Notes under the pieces: generated by a model
Databases searched by the model: none
What the model was told of the DNA's origin: nothing
What the model saw: only the letters and a program-made list of their open reading frames with translations
Translations under genes and position numbers: made by a program
In this document: one piece after another, positions 43,325 to 53,413 of the stretch
Layout of the letters: the number at the start of each line of letters is the position of its first letter
Position numbering within the stretch: the stretch's first letter is position 1
DNA from: Cobetia sp. L2A1
GTDB lineage: Bacteria > Pseudomonadota > Gammaproteobacteria > Pseudomonadales > Halomonadaceae
Length of the DNA stretch: 64,000 nucleotides
Assembly (NCBI RefSeq): GCF_009796845.1
Contig: NZ_CP047025.1
Location: 1,116,001-1,180,000, forward strand
Direction: 5' to 3'

Positions 43325-44407
43325 ATGAGCCGCAATATCCTGATTCTGCCCGGCGATGGCATCGGCCCGGAAATTACTGCTGAGGCGGTCAAGATTCTTG
43401 AAGCTGCGCGTGATGGCGGTCTGGATATCACGATGAGCGAAGGCAAGGTCGGCGGCGCAGGCTATGACGCGGCTGGTCATCCGCTGCCCGAGGCGACGCT
43501 GGACGCTGCCAAGGCAGCCGATGCGATTCTGCTGGGTGCTGTCGGCGGCCCGAAGTGGGACAAGATTGAAGATATCTCGCTGCGTCCGGAGCGTGGTCTG
43601 CTGGGGTTGCGCAAGGAGCTTGAGCTCTTCGCCAACCTGCGTCCGGCGATTCTCTACCCGCAGCTGGCCGAGGCCTCAAGCCTCAAGCCGGAAGTGGTTT
43701 CCGGGCTGGACATCATGATCGTGCGCGAGCTGACCGGCGGCATCTATTTCGGCCAGCCGCGCGGCATCGAGACGCGTGACGGCCAGCGTGTCGGCTACAA
43801 CACCTACGTCTACTCCGAGTCAGAGATCGAGCGTATCGGTCGTACAGCTTTCGAGCTTGCCCAGAAGCGTGGCAAGAAGCTGTGCAGCGTCGACAAGGCC
43901 AACGTGCTGGAAGTCACCATGCTATGGCGTGAAGTGATGGAGCGCATCGCTGCGGACTATCCGGATGTCGAGCTGACTCACATGTACGTCGATAATGCCG
44001 CCATGCAGCTGGTGCGTGCGCCGAAGCAGTTCGATGTGATGGTGACGGGCAACATGTTCGGCGACATCCTGTCGGATGAGGCTTCCATGCTGACAGGCTC
44101 CATCGGCATGCTGCCGTCCGCGTCACTGAATGCCGATGGCAAGGGCATGTACGAGCCGTGTCATGGTAGTGCACCGGACATCGCGGGCCAGGGCATTGCC
44201 AACCCACTGGCGACCATCCTCTCTGTTGCGATGATGCTACGTTATACATTCAATGAAGCCGCATGGGCCGAGCGCATCGAGAAAGCCGTGGGTGTGGTGC
44301 TGGATGAAGGTCTGCGCACGGCGGATATCGCGTATGCCGGCACCCGCAAGGTGAGCACCTCCGAGATGGGTGATGCTGTGCTGGCGGCCTTCAAGGCGCA
44401 GCTCTGA
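43325..44407 (+). CDS. leuB: 3-isopropylmalate dehydrogenase
   Basis: LeuB oxidises and decarboxylates 3-isopropylmalate to 2-oxoisocaproate with NAD+. The 360-residue product shows [81 protein letters not shown] (substrate, metal and NAD sites) and [18 protein letters not shown]. Length is standard. CAAGGAG about 8 bases upstream supports the ATG. Confidence 0.98.
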   Translation: MSRNILILPGDGIGPEITAEAVKILEAARDGGLDITMSEGKVGGAGYDAAGHPLPEATLDAAKAADAILLGAVGGPKWDKIEDISLRPERGLLGLRKELELFANLRPAILYPQLAEASSLKPEVVSGLDIMIVRELTGGIYFGQPRGIETRDGQRVGYNTYVYSESEIERIGRTAFELAQKRGKKLCSVDKANVLEVTMLWREVMERIAADYPDVELTHMYVDNAAMQLVRAPKQFDVMVTGNMFGDILSDEASMLTGSIGMLPSASLNADGKGMYEPCHGSAPDIAGQGIANPLATILSVAMMLRYTFNEAAWAERIEKAVGVVLDEGLRTADIAYAGTRKVSTSEMGDAVLAAFKAQL

Positions 44408-44497
44408 TAACGAATGAGAATCATCGGGCAGCGTGACGTGCATCGTCATGTTGCCGTTTCACGACTCACGGCTGGAGCGTCGATACACTTGCCAATG

Positions 44498-44511
44498 CCT
44501 GAGCGCTCAGG
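44498..44511. promoter_or_regulatory. Perfect 14-bp palindrome between leuB and asd
   Basis: CCTGAGCGCTCAGG is fully self-complementary and lies 90 bp before the asd start. It may be an operator. Downstream is a small CATC-TTGCA-GATG hairpin. Confidence 0.45.
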
Positions 44512-44601
44512 AATGGGGTGGGTGTGCTCGCAGTGAGTCATCTTGCAGATGATGGAGTGTGATACCTCTCATCAGGCTGTGCATGAACAAGGAGAATGAA
44601 C

Positions 44602-45723
44602 ATGTTGAAGGTCGGATTCGTCGGATGGCGTGGCATGGTCGGTTCTGTGCTGATGCAGCGGATGCGTGATGACAACGATTTTGCGGGCATTGAGCCGGTA
44701 TTCTTCTCTACCTCGCAAGTCGGTCAGCCCGGCCCTGACGTCGGTGCCCCGGTGCCGGCGCTACAGGACGCGACAGATATCGCAGCACTGAAAGCACTGG
44801 ATGTCATCGTGACTTGTCAGGGTGGCGATTACACCAAACAGGTCTTTGGCCCGTTGCGTGAAGCCGGATGGAAGGGCGATTGGATTGACGCGGCATCGAC
44901 GTTGCGCATGGACAAGGACGCGGTGCTGGTGCTGGACCCCGTCAATCGCCATGTCATTGATCAGAAGATCGGCACGGGTGCCAATACCTTCGTCGGCGGC
45001 AACTGCACTGTCAGCTTGATGCTGATGGGGCTGGGTGGTCTGTTCGAGGCTGGGATGATCGAGTGGATGACCTCCATGAGTTATCAGGCGGCGTCTGGTA
45101 GCGGTGCCCGCCATATGCGTGAACTGCTGACCCAGATGGGACAGCTCAACGGTAGCGTAGCCGCTGAGCTTGCCGATCCGGCCAGTGCGATTCTCGACAT
45201 TGATCGCAAGGTGACAGCCACCATGCGCGGCGACGACTTCGCGACTCAGCAGTTCGGTGCTCCGCTGGCCGGTTCATTGCTGCCGTGGATTGATTCCGCG
45301 ATGGAGACCGGGCAGACGCGCGAAGAGTGGAAGGCGGGTGTCGAGGCCAACAAGATTCTCGATAGCCAGGGTAATCCGATCGTGATCGATGGCCTGTGTG
45401 TGCGTATCGGTGCGATGCGTTCTCACTCCCAGGCGTTCACCATCAAACTCAAGCAGGATGTGCCGCTGGATGAGATCGAAGACCGCATCGCCAAGCACAA
45501 TGATTGGGTCAAGGTGGTCGCCAACACCAAGGAAGACAGCATCAAGCATCTGACGCCTGCTGCCGCGACTGGCACGTTGACAGTGCCGGTCGGTCGTCTG
45601 CGCAAGCTGGCGATGGGCGGTGAATACCTGTCCGCCTTCAGTGTCGGCGATCAATTGCTCTGGGGGGCTGCGGAGCCGCTCAAGCGTATGCTGACGATCC
45701 TGCGTGAGCATCGCGGCGCCTGA
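44602..45723 (+). CDS. asd: Aspartate-semialdehyde dehydrogenase
   Basis: Asd reduces aspartyl phosphate to aspartate semialdehyde for lysine, threonine, methionine and cell-wall precursors. The product has [18 protein letters not shown] (NADP site), [19 protein letters not shown] with the nucleophile Cys, and [16 protein letters not shown] with the catalytic His. It is the E. coli-type enzyme (373 residues). I prefer the ATG at 44602 because the GGAG at 44591-44594 is 7 bases away; an ATG at 44596 would be only 1 base away. Confidence 0.97.
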   Translation: MLKVGFVGWRGMVGSVLMQRMRDDNDFAGIEPVFFSTSQVGQPGPDVGAPVPALQDATDIAALKALDVIVTCQGGDYTKQVFGPLREAGWKGDWIDAASTLRMDKDAVLVLDPVNRHVIDQKIGTGANTFVGGNCTVSLMLMGLGGLFEAGMIEWMTSMSYQAASGSGARHMRELLTQMGQLNGSVAAELADPASAILDIDRKVTATMRGDDFATQQFGAPLAGSLLPWIDSAMETGQTREEWKAGVEANKILDSQGNPIVIDGLCVRIGAMRSHSQAFTIKLKQDVPLDEIEDRIAKHNDWVKVVANTKEDSIKHLTPAAATGTLTVPVGRLRKLAMGGEYLSAFSVGDQLLWGAAEPLKRMLTILREHRGA

Positions 45724-45787
45724 TAGTGGCTGTGCTGGCATGGTGTGTCGCTGAGCTTTCAGGCTCTCGATAAATAAACGATGAAAA

Positions 45788-45829
45788 CAACGCCCTCGGC
45801 TCTCATTGGAGTCGGGGGCGTTGCTTTTT
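45788..45829 (+). terminator. Terminator of asd
   Basis: CAACGCCCTCGGCTC and GAGTCGGGGGCGTTG pair (two G-U) around a 6-base loop, followed by CTTTTT. Confidence 0.92.
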
Positions 45830-45874
45830 CCACATGCACGGCAGTTAATGTGACAAGGCGCTTTACAATTGACA

Positions 45875-45906
45875 CGTCAAAGCATGATTATTTTCATGCT
45901 TTGACG
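45875..45906. promoter_or_regulatory. 13-bp perfect inverted repeat upstream of fimV
   Basis: CGTCAAAGCATGA, loop TTATTT, TCATGCTTTGACG. It directly abuts TTGACA (45869-45874), which looks like a -35 box, so it could be an operator; alternatively it is a second, AT-rich terminator. The rest of 45724-46188 shows no gene. Confidence 0.6.
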
Positions 45907-46188
45907 GTACCTTTTCTGTGATTTTTACTGCTGTTTTTCATGCATGATGGCGGGTATTAGTTTTTCGTGGATATCGTTACATTGGTATCGGCGAGCTGGT
46001 CACTCGCGGTATCTCGTATGTCTGGCCTATTCTTGAGTTGTCATTGGGCCTGTAGCGTTGAAACTATTGCGGTATCAGAGACGCCTTCTGTCATTCTCGG
46101 GGCGCACTCTCTGGTATCTTGTATGTAAGAATACGTAACATAATGAGCAGGTCGGGCAATGATTAGGCCGCATACGAAGGGACACTCA

Positions 46189-48927
46189 ATGGGACGCAAG
46201 CTTCCTCTCGCACTGGCGGTCTCGTTCGCCATCTTCAGTGCACAGGCCTTGGCAGTCGGCATGGAATCGCCACGGTTGCGTTCGAACCTGAACCAACCGC
46301 TCGATGCACGTATCGGCTTGACGGAGACCTCGGGTCTCGATGCGAGTCTGATCAAGGCCAATGTTTCTGACTCCGCCTCTTTCACGCGTGCCGGAGTCGA
46401 CCGCAGTTACGTCAGTGATGACGTCAAGGTCACCGTCAAGCGGCAGGGGGGGGGGTACTATCTTCAGCTGACAACCAGCGGGGCAGTACGTGAGCCCTAT
46501 GTTGATCTATTGCTGGATGTCGAGTGGCCCAATGGCAAGCTGCAGCGTCAAGTGACGTTGCTGTTTGATCCGGCGGGTTACTCGAGTCAACCGGCACTGG
46601 TGACTGCCGCGGGTGCGCGCTCGCGACCGCTGGCGACCAATGACTCGACCCCTACGCGTTCGGTGGTCTTCCGTGACAATGGCCAATCTGGCCAATCAGA
46701 GGCATCTACACGCAGTACGTCTTCCAGCAGTGGCTCTGGCACTTCTCCGTCTAGCATCAAGGTGCGTAGCGGTGATTCGCTGTGGACGATTGCCCGTCGC
46801 GTGCGTCCGGATGCCAGTGTCAGTATTCGCCAGGCGATGCTGGCCATTCAGGCTGCCAATGAAGACGCCTTCCCTGGTGGTAATATCAACAAGTTGCGGG
46901 CAGGGGCCGTGTTGAAGGTGCCGGACCGCGACGCCATGTTGGGTCGCTCGCGCAGTGCTGCTGATCGTGAGATTCGTGAGCAATATCAGAAGTGGGTTGC
47001 TGGGGCCCAGGGCAATACGATTCCAGCGCCCGCCAGCAAGCCGGCTAGCGACTCTTCAGATGCTGGCAGCAAGACTGATGCCGCTTCACCGACGACAGCC
47101 ACGGCCAATACCAAGGGGCCGGCGACTGCCGGTGCTGATGGCAAGCCGCGTCTGACATTGATTGACGAAGACAGCAGCCAGCCGAACAGTGCGGGGTCCA
47201 AGGCGCGGATATCGGTGGGCAATCAGCAGGCGATTGATGAGTTGTCCGATCGTCTCGAGTCACTCGAAGATCAGTTGTTGACCAATCAGCAGCGCCTCGA
47301 TCAGCTCGAGAAGGAACGCGATGACCTGCGCAGTGAAGTGGCCTCCCTGCGCAGTGAAGTTGGACAGCTGCGTGCCTCGTTGTCAGAGCGTACCGAACAG
47401 TTGGAAACCGCCAAGGTGTTGTTGGCCAAGCAGAATCGCCTACTCGTCAACAGTGGTATTACGCCGCTGATGTTACCGGAGAGCCTGGTAGCTGCTGGCG
47501 TTGATCTTGGGCAGCCACGTGACGGTGAAGGCAACCTGGTATTGCCGGAGCAACCGTGGCCGCAGGCGACCTGGAAATGGCTACAGGATAATCTGGCTAT
47601 TGTGTGGGGCGTCGCAGGTGCCGTACTGCTGTTGCTATTGCTGTTGCTGCGTCGCCGTTCCGGCCCGAAAGATGATGAGGGCATGAGCTTTGCCGATGCT
47701 GTGCGCAGCAAGGATGAACCTGCAATGGACAGCCCGCGGGCTTTCCCGGATACCTTTGCGGCGTCATCCGCTGCTGCAAGCCGCGATGCATCCTCCGTTG
47801 ATAAAGCCGCCTTGTCAGTGCGGCGTGGCGTTCATGGCGTCGAGCCACTGTCACAGCCTGAGTCTGCTGTCATCAGTGAGGCTGATATCTTTATCGCCTA
47901 TGGGCGTTTTGATCAGGCTCAGGCCTTGCTTGAAGCAGGTTTGGCAGAAGATCCTGCGCGCCAGGATCTGCGTGTGAAGCTGATGGGCGTACATGGTGAG
48001 CTGGGCAACGCTGATGGGCTGCACCTCGAAGGAGAAAAGGTCATGGCGGCCGGTAGCGAGGAAGAGCGCGAGGAAGCTCAAGCGTTGATGAGTCGCTACA
48101 GCAAGGTTGGCAGCACACTGCTCGCTGTTGCAGGTGGTGCGATGAGTCAGTCGGGCCGCAAGGTGTCGCATCTGTCAGGTGTGGCGAATCAGCGTTCCCC
48201 GTCTGTGTCCTCAACACCGAATGACGTGAGTGCGGCGGATGCTGATGCGTATGAAGCCACGCAGGAGAGTGCCGGCACTGATCATTCTGATGTAGGCCCT
48301 GTCGTCAAAGGCCCTGCTGCTGACGACTCTGTCGCTGACGACCCGGGCGTAGCATTCGAGCCGGGGCTCAAAGGTACTCTTGCCGAGTCGCGTAAGCCGG
48401 CACGTGAATCAAGTACCTTGAGTGACAATGTCATTGATTATCAGGCGCCTGAGCTGACATTGAATGCTACGGAAACACCGGTCGTGACCGCTATGCCTAA
48501 AAACGCTGATAGCGAGCTAAAAGGTGAGTCGGTTGAGTTTACCTCTCTGCATACTGACAGTGATGCGCAAGAGACATCAGTCTCGTCGAACGACATGGAC
48601 TCGGAAGATGAGCTGCCGTCGCCAGACAGCATGACGATCGAGGAAGTTGAGGTGCCGCGTCGCGATATCTCTGAATTCGAGGTCGAGGAAGTGGCGTTCG
48701 AGTCTGGGGATCTGGATAATGCCGGCTACTCCTCTGCTGACATGGCAGGGGCAGGGGCTGGCGCCCAGGATGCCAAGGCTTTCCAGCAGTTGGAGAAAGC
48801 CCGTCAGTTACTGGTGGATGGTGATGATGAACAGGCAGCAGCGTTGCTTGAACCTCTGGCCACTGCCAGTGATGACATGATCCGTGAAGAGGCGCTGGCG
48901 TTGATGGAGCGCTTTGGTCTGACCTGA
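46189..48927 (+). CDS. fimV: FimV-type peptidoglycan-binding membrane hub protein
   Basis: FimV organises polar structures and type IV pilus functions in Pseudomonas. The 912-residue product has a signal peptide (LPLALAVSFAIFSAQALA) and the FimV N-terminal domain (ESPRLRSNLNQPLDARIGL ... PYVDLLLDVEWPNGKLQR). Then come a LysM domain (IKVRSGDSLWTIARRVRPD, about residues 195-250), a coiled coil (about 350-415), one transmembrane helix (IVWGVAGAVLLLLLLLL), an acidic repeat-poor cytoplasmic region with a TPR-like stretch, and the conserved C-terminal AFQQLEKARQLLVDGDDEQAAALLEPL. A G10 tract encodes Gly87-89. Its stop overlaps the truA start. Confidence 0.94.
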   Translation: MGRKLPLALAVSFAIFSAQALAVGMESPRLRSNLNQPLDARIGLTETSGLDASLIKANVSDSASFTRAGVDRSYVSDDVKVTVKRQGGGYYLQLTTSGAVREPYVDLLLDVEWPNGKLQRQVTLLFDPAGYSSQPALVTAAGARSRPLATNDSTPTRSVVFRDNGQSGQSEASTRSTSSSSGSGTSPSSIKVRSGDSLWTIARRVRPDASVSIRQAMLAIQAANEDAFPGGNINKLRAGAVLKVPDRDAMLGRSRSAADREIREQYQKWVAGAQGNTIPAPASKPASDSSDAGSKTDAASPTTATANTKGPATAGADGKPRLTLIDEDSSQPNSAGSKARISVGNQQAIDELSDRLESLEDQLLTNQQRLDQLEKERDDLRSEVASLRSEVGQLRASLSERTEQLETAKVLLAKQNRLLVNSGITPLMLPESLVAAGVDLGQPRDGEGNLVLPEQPWPQATWKWLQDNLAIVWGVAGAVLLLLLLLLRRRSGPKDDEGMSFADAVRSKDEPAMDSPRAFPDTFAASSAAASRDASSVDKAALSVRRGVHGVEPLSQPESAVISEADIFIAYGRFDQAQALLEAGLAEDPARQDLRVKLMGVHGELGNADGLHLEGEKVMAAGSEEEREEAQALMSRYSKVGSTLLAVAGGAMSQSGRKVSHLSGVANQRSPSVSSTPNDVSAADADAYEATQESAGTDHSDVGPVVKGPAADDSVADDPGVAFEPGLKGTLAESRKPARESSTLSDNVIDYQAPELTLNATETPVVTAMPKNADSELKGESVEFTSLHTDSDAQETSVSSNDMDSEDELPSPDSMTIEEVEVPRRDISEFEVEEVAFESGDLDNAGYSSADMAGAGAGAQDAKAFQQLEKARQLLVDGDDEQAAALLEPLATASDDMIREEALALMERFGLT
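46446..46455 (+). repeat. G10 homopolymer in fimV
   Basis: Ten consecutive G residues encode the end of Gln86 and Gly87-Gly89. A one-base slip would frameshift fimV near its N-terminus. Confidence 0.9.
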
Positions 48928-49961
48928 TGCCCTTTTTTACACCGCTGGATGATAACGAAAAACGCCCGGGGCGCATTGCTCTGGGCGTTGAATATGATGG
49001 CACTCGCTACTGTGGTTGGCAGCGCCTGAGTCATGCACCTTCGGTGCAGGAATCACTCGAGAAGGCGCTGTCAAAAGTGGCGTCGACTCCCATTACCGTG
49101 CATTGCAGTGGTCGCACCGATTCCGGTGTGCATGCCGTGCGTCAGGTTGTACATTTCGACACCCCTATCGGCCGTAGCCGCAAGGCATGGCGTATGGGTG
49201 GCAATGTCAATCTTCCCCCCGATATCGGTATTCATTGGGCTGTTCCAGTGCCTGGTGATTTCCACGCTCGCTTCAGCGCCATTGCGCGACGTTATCGCTA
49301 CATCATTGTCAATCAGCCTTTTCGGCCTGTGATGGAGCGTCATAACGTGACCTGGTGTCGTGATCCTCTCGACGTTTCAGCCATGCAGGCGGCGGCAGCG
49401 CATCTGGTCGGTGAGCTTGATTTCTCCGCTTTCCGCGCTGCTGGTTGCCAGTCGCGCTCTCCGCGACGGCATATGCATTTCATCGAGGTCAGTCGCCACG
49501 GTCATATGGTGATGATTGATATTCAGGGCAACGCCTTCCTGCATCATATGGTGCGCAATGTAGCCGGCACCCTGATGACGATTGGGCGTGGTGAGAAACC
49601 GGTAGAGTGGATTGTCGAACTGATGCGCGGTGGTGATCGCACACGCTCGAGCGCTACGGCCTCTGCGTGTGGCCTGCACTTTGTCGATGTCATCTATCCG
49701 CCACGTTATCAGCTACCCAAGGAGCCGCTAGGGCCGGGGTTGATGGCACATCTGGGGGAGTGGACTGGTGAGCGTCCGCTACCAGACTGTCCGATGGCGC
49801 GCTCTCGCATTGCACGGGCTGAAGCCGAGGGGGCTGAAGAGGCGCGGGCCGCAGGTCAGTTGAGTGAGATCGAGGCGATTCGCATGGCTGACGCTGCGCG
49901 AGAAGCCGAGCGCATCAGTCGCGAGCATGAGCAGGCAATTCCTGCGGCAGGTAGCCGGTAG
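48927..49961 (+). CDS. truA: tRNA pseudouridine synthase A
   Basis: TruA makes pseudouridine at tRNA positions 38-40. The 344-residue product shows LGVEYDGTRYCGWQR, the catalytic Asp in SGRTDSGVHAVRQVVHFD, and GNAFLHHMVRNVAGTLMTIGRG. The start shares a base with the fimV stop (TGATG). Compared with E. coli TruA (270 residues) it has about 65 extra C-terminal residues, an Ala/Glu/Arg-rich helix (ARAEAEGAEEARAAGQLSEI). Confidence 0.97.
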   Translation: MPFFTPLDDNEKRPGRIALGVEYDGTRYCGWQRLSHAPSVQESLEKALSKVASTPITVHCSGRTDSGVHAVRQVVHFDTPIGRSRKAWRMGGNVNLPPDIGIHWAVPVPGDFHARFSAIARRYRYIIVNQPFRPVMERHNVTWCRDPLDVSAMQAAAAHLVGELDFSAFRAAGCQSRSPRRHMHFIEVSRHGHMVMIDIQGNAFLHHMVRNVAGTLMTIGRGEKPVEWIVELMRGGDRTRSSATASACGLHFVDVIYPPRYQLPKEPLGPGLMAHLGEWTGERPLPDCPMARSRIARAEAEGAEEARAAGQLSEIEAIRMADAAREAERISREHEQAIPAAGSR

Positions 49962-49987
49962 ACGAACACGCTGAACGGAGAGCGCGC

Positions 49988-50629
49988 ATGACAGATACGA
50001 TGTCCTCGAGATATAGCCGTACACGCATCAAGATCTGTGGTCTGACGCGTGAGCAGGATATTACCGCCGCTGTGGCTGCCGGTGCCGATGCACTGGGTTT
50101 CGTATTGTGGGCTGGCAGCAAGCGTGCGGTGGACATTGAACGTCTGGCTGAGCTGTCTCGCCATGTTCCGGCCTTCGTGACGCGAGTCGGACTGTTTGTG
50201 GATGCCAATGAGACTGAGGTTATCGCCGCCGCGCCTTATCTCGATCTTTTGCAGTTTCATGGTAATGAAACGCCTGAGATGTGCCGTGCATTCGGTCGTC
50301 CGTATATCAAGGCGTTGCGCATGCGCGATGGAATTGATCTGGCAGCAGAGGTGTTGCGTTACCACGATGCGCGAGGAATATTACTGGATGCCTATCGTCC
50401 AGGCGTGCCTGGCGGTACTGGCGAGACGTTTGACTGGTCGCGAATTCCTGCAGGGCTACCTCTGCCGGTGATACTGGCAGGTGGGCTTGAAGCACACAAT
50501 GTGGCCACTGCAGTGGAACAGGTGACACCTTACGCGGTCGATGTCTCTGGTGGCGTCGAGTCTGCGCCCGGTGAAAAGGATGTTGAGCGTATGCAGGCAT
50601 TCTGTCGTGAAGTGCTTTCTCGCATCTGA
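49988..50629 (+). CDS. trpF: Phosphoribosylanthranilate isomerase
   Basis: TrpF converts phosphoribosylanthranilate to carboxyphenylaminodeoxyribulose phosphate in tryptophan synthesis. The 213-residue product shows RIKICGLTREQDI with the catalytic Cys, ADALGFVLWAGSKRAV, LLQFHGNETPEMC, LLDAY and VDVSGGVESAPGEKD with the phosphate-binding loop. It stands between truA and accD as in pseudomonads, but trpB and trpA are not present in the gap to accD. Confidence 0.96.
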   Translation: MTDTMSSRYSRTRIKICGLTREQDITAAVAAGADALGFVLWAGSKRAVDIERLAELSRHVPAFVTRVGLFVDANETEVIAAAPYLDLLQFHGNETPEMCRAFGRPYIKALRMRDGIDLAAEVLRYHDARGILLDAYRPGVPGGTGETFDWSRIPAGLPLPVILAGGLEAHNVATAVEQVTPYAVDVSGGVESAPGEKDVERMQAFCREVLSRI

Positions 50630-50901
50630 GCGCACGCTTGTCGCGGAGTCGCTGCAACGCCCAATTGGTATCTCGCACTACCCGCAAGGGGGGCGAAACC
50701 GCTACAATGATCCCCAGAATTTGGAAATTGGCCGTACGACCAATGGGTTGCACGGACTTTTTCTTTGGCGCTGCCCTGTGATGGCAGCTGCCCGCCATAT
50801 TGTCGAAGGCGTTATTGCCCGAGAATATGTGCCAACTCGCATGGCCGCCGGCACTTGCCGAGCGGTGCCCAGAACAGCAGCAAAACGGAAGCCTCCCCAC
50901 C

Positions 50902-51936
50902 ATGAGCTGGCTTGACAAGATTGTGCCGTCAATGAGCCGTATCCAACGCAAGGATCGGCGCACCTCCATTCCTGATGGCCTGTGGCGTAAATGCCCCAAG
51001 TGCGAAGCAGTCCAGTACCTTCCGGAGCTGACCAAGCACGACAACGTCTGCCCGAAGTGTGACCACCATCTGCGTCTCACTGCGCGTGCACGTTTGTCCT
51101 GGTTCCTGGACAGTGAAGGTCGTGAGGAAATCGCCGCAGATCTTGAGCCGGTCGATCGTCTCAAGTTCCGCGACTCCAAGAAGTACAAGGACCGCCTGAG
51201 TGCTGCTCAGAAGCAGACCGAAGAGAAGGATGCGCTGATTGCCATGCGTGGATCTCTTGACGGCCAGCCGCTGATTGCGGTGGCCTTCGAGTTCGGCTTC
51301 ATGGGCGGTTCCATGGGTGCTGTCGTCGGCGAGAAATTCGTGCGTGCGGCAGAACTGGCACTGGCCGAGAATATTCCGCTGGTGTGCTTCGCGGCCTCCG
51401 GTGGCGCGCGTATGCAGGAAGCGCTGTTCTCTCTGATGCAGATGGCCAAGACCTCAGCTGCACTTGAGAAGCTCAAGCAGGCGGGCGTGCCTTACATCAG
51501 CGTGCTGACAGACCCCGTCTTCGGCGGTGTCTCCGCATCACTGGCGATGTTGGGTGACCTGAACGTCGCTGAGCCGAATGCCCTGATCGGCTTCGCGGGT
51601 CCGCGTGTCATTGAGCAGACCGTGCGTGAGAAGCTGCCGGAAGGTTTCCAGCGCTCTGAATTCCTGCTCGAGCATGGCGCTGTCGACATGATCATTCATC
51701 GTCGTGACATGCGTGAGCGCCTCTCCAGTATCCTGCTCAAGCTGCAGGGATTACCGATGACCAAGGGAGACGACATCGCGGTCGAAACACCGGAAGTCAC
51801 CGCAGAATCCGTAGAGGTTGCTGAAGTTGTCGTCGAAGGCGATATCGTCAAGGAAGAGCCGCGCTCTGCCGTGGAAAGCGTTCTTGATGAGACCTTCTCA
51901 AGCGATCAGCCGAAAGGCGAGCGTCGCGATGGCTGA
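50902..51936 (+). CDS. accD: Acetyl-CoA carboxylase carboxyltransferase subunit beta
   Basis: AccD with AccA transfers carboxyl from biotin to acetyl-CoA, the first step of fatty acid synthesis. The 344-residue product begins [11 protein letters not shown], has the four-Cys zinc ribbon (KCPKCEAV ... NVCPKCDHH) and the crotonase-type core ([48 protein letters not shown]). Start 50902 has a GGAAG box. The last 50 residues are an acidic Val/Glu-rich tail. It overlaps folC by 8 bp. Confidence 0.97.
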   Translation: MSWLDKIVPSMSRIQRKDRRTSIPDGLWRKCPKCEAVQYLPELTKHDNVCPKCDHHLRLTARARLSWFLDSEGREEIAADLEPVDRLKFRDSKKYKDRLSAAQKQTEEKDALIAMRGSLDGQPLIAVAFEFGFMGGSMGAVVGEKFVRAAELALAENIPLVCFAASGGARMQEALFSLMQMAKTSAALEKLKQAGVPYISVLTDPVFGGVSASLAMLGDLNVAEPNALIGFAGPRVIEQTVREKLPEGFQRSEFLLEHGAVDMIIHRRDMRERLSSILLKLQGLPMTKGDDIAVETPEVTAESVEVAEVVVEGDIVKEEPRSAVESVLDETFSSDQPKGERRDG

Positions 51937-53362
51937 GCAGGGCACCGACCCGGCAGGCTGCAATGCGTCTGACGCATTGCAGCCGTTCAGCCTCTCCCCT
52001 CTGCATGCGGCCGTGCCGCGCGGCCTCACGCTTGCCCAATGGTTGACACGTCTTGAGTGTCAGCACCCTGTCAGCATTGATATGGGATTGTCTCGCGTGC
52101 AATGCGTCGCAAGGCGACTTGGGCTTGTTGGCCCTGACGCCCGCCGTCTTGGCGGGCGTGTCATCACTGTCGCTGGCACGAATGGCAAGGGATCTACAGT
52201 GGCGATGCTTGATGCGCTGGGCCGCGCACATGGATTGACTACAGCCACCTATACCTCTCCTCATCTGCTTCACTACAACGAGCGTCTGTCCGTCAATGGT
52301 CAGAATGTGAGTGATGATGCGCTGATCACTGCGTTTGAGCAGATTGATTCAGCACGCCATGCCGATGAAGGTGATGGCGACGGCGTTATCAGTCTTACCT
52401 ACTTTGAAGCCGGTACCCTTGCGGGACTGTGGCTGATTGCTCAGCAACAGCCAGCATTGGCGATTCTCGAAGTTGGCTTGGGGGGGCGCTTGGATGCCGT
52501 CAATATCATCGATTGCGATGTGGCAGTGATTACCACGGTGGCGCAAGACCATGCTGCCTTCCTCGGTACTGATATCGAGAATATCGGCTTTGAGAAAGCC
52601 GGTATCCTCCGGGCTGGGCGTCCGGCGATCTTTGGGTCTGATGGCTTGCCGGCAAGCTGTGCTGCACATGCGGTTACGCTCGACGTCACTCCCCAGGTGT
52701 TGTGGCAGGATTTTCGCTGGCAGTCAGACGAGAATGAGATGGACACAGGCAATGCAGCGCCGCGCTGGACATGGCAGCGTTTGATCTCGCCGGCCCTGAC
52801 GCTTGAGGCACTGCCAGACCCTGGTTTGCCGTGTGATAACGCAGCTACTGCCTTGTCAGCGCTGGTGGCGGCCGATGTGATGCTTGATGCGGTCGCGGTG
52901 CGTCATGCACTGGCAACCGTCAAGCTCCAGGGGCGCATGCAGTGGCTGACGCGCCATGCGCGCGATTGGTGTCTGGATGTGGGACATAACCCGCATGCCG
53001 CCACCTATCTGGCGCAACGACTGGCAGCGCGCGATCAACGCAGTGATCGTGACGCCGCCACGCAGCCTCGCTGGGCTTTGCTGGCCATGCTGGGGGATAA
53101 GGATGCACGGGGCGTCATTGAGGCGTTGGCGCCCGTCGTGGACGGATTTGTCGTGGCGACATTGGGCGGTGAACGTAGTCGACAGGCTAGCGAGCTGGCT
53201 TCTGTGGTGCGGGCGAGTGGTAGCGAAGTGCTGGCTGAATGCGACACCGTCACGGCTGCTGCTCGCTGGTTGGTCGAGGAAGCGACCGCCGGTGAGGTGC
53301 TGGTGTGTGGCTCCTTCTTCACGGTGGGCGAAGCATTGACATGGCTCGAGGCTGATGCCTGA
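51929..53362 (+). CDS. folC: Bifunctional folylpolyglutamate / dihydrofolate synthase
   Basis: FolC adds glutamate to dihydropteroate and to folates. The 477-residue product shows the P-loop [17 protein letters not shown], the [15 protein letters not shown] omega-loop, [12 protein letters not shown] and late DVGHNPHAA. The ATG at 51929 overlaps the accD stop (ATGGCTGA), suggesting coupled translation, the usual accD-folC arrangement. A roughly 40-residue N-terminal extension precedes the first conserved block. Confidence 0.96.
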   Translation: MAEQGTDPAGCNASDALQPFSLSPLHAAVPRGLTLAQWLTRLECQHPVSIDMGLSRVQCVARRLGLVGPDARRLGGRVITVAGTNGKGSTVAMLDALGRAHGLTTATYTSPHLLHYNERLSVNGQNVSDDALITAFEQIDSARHADEGDGDGVISLTYFEAGTLAGLWLIAQQQPALAILEVGLGGRLDAVNIIDCDVAVITTVAQDHAAFLGTDIENIGFEKAGILRAGRPAIFGSDGLPASCAAHAVTLDVTPQVLWQDFRWQSDENEMDTGNAAPRWTWQRLISPALTLEALPDPGLPCDNAATALSALVAADVMLDAVAVRHALATVKLQGRMQWLTRHARDWCLDVGHNPHAATYLAQRLAARDQRSDRDAATQPRWALLAMLGDKDARGVIEALAPVVDGFVVATLGGERSRQASELASVVRASGSEVLAECDTVTAAARWLVEEATAGEVLVCGSFFTVGEALTWLEADA

Positions 53363-53413
53363 TATCAGGCAGCCTTTCGGGCCGTGGAATCCGGGTGCAA
53401 GGGAGATGACACG

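Noticed and set aside
51818..51928. Long N-terminal extension of FolC into accD
   Set aside because: It is a shadow of the accD reading frame; the ATGGCTGA overlap gives a better start.
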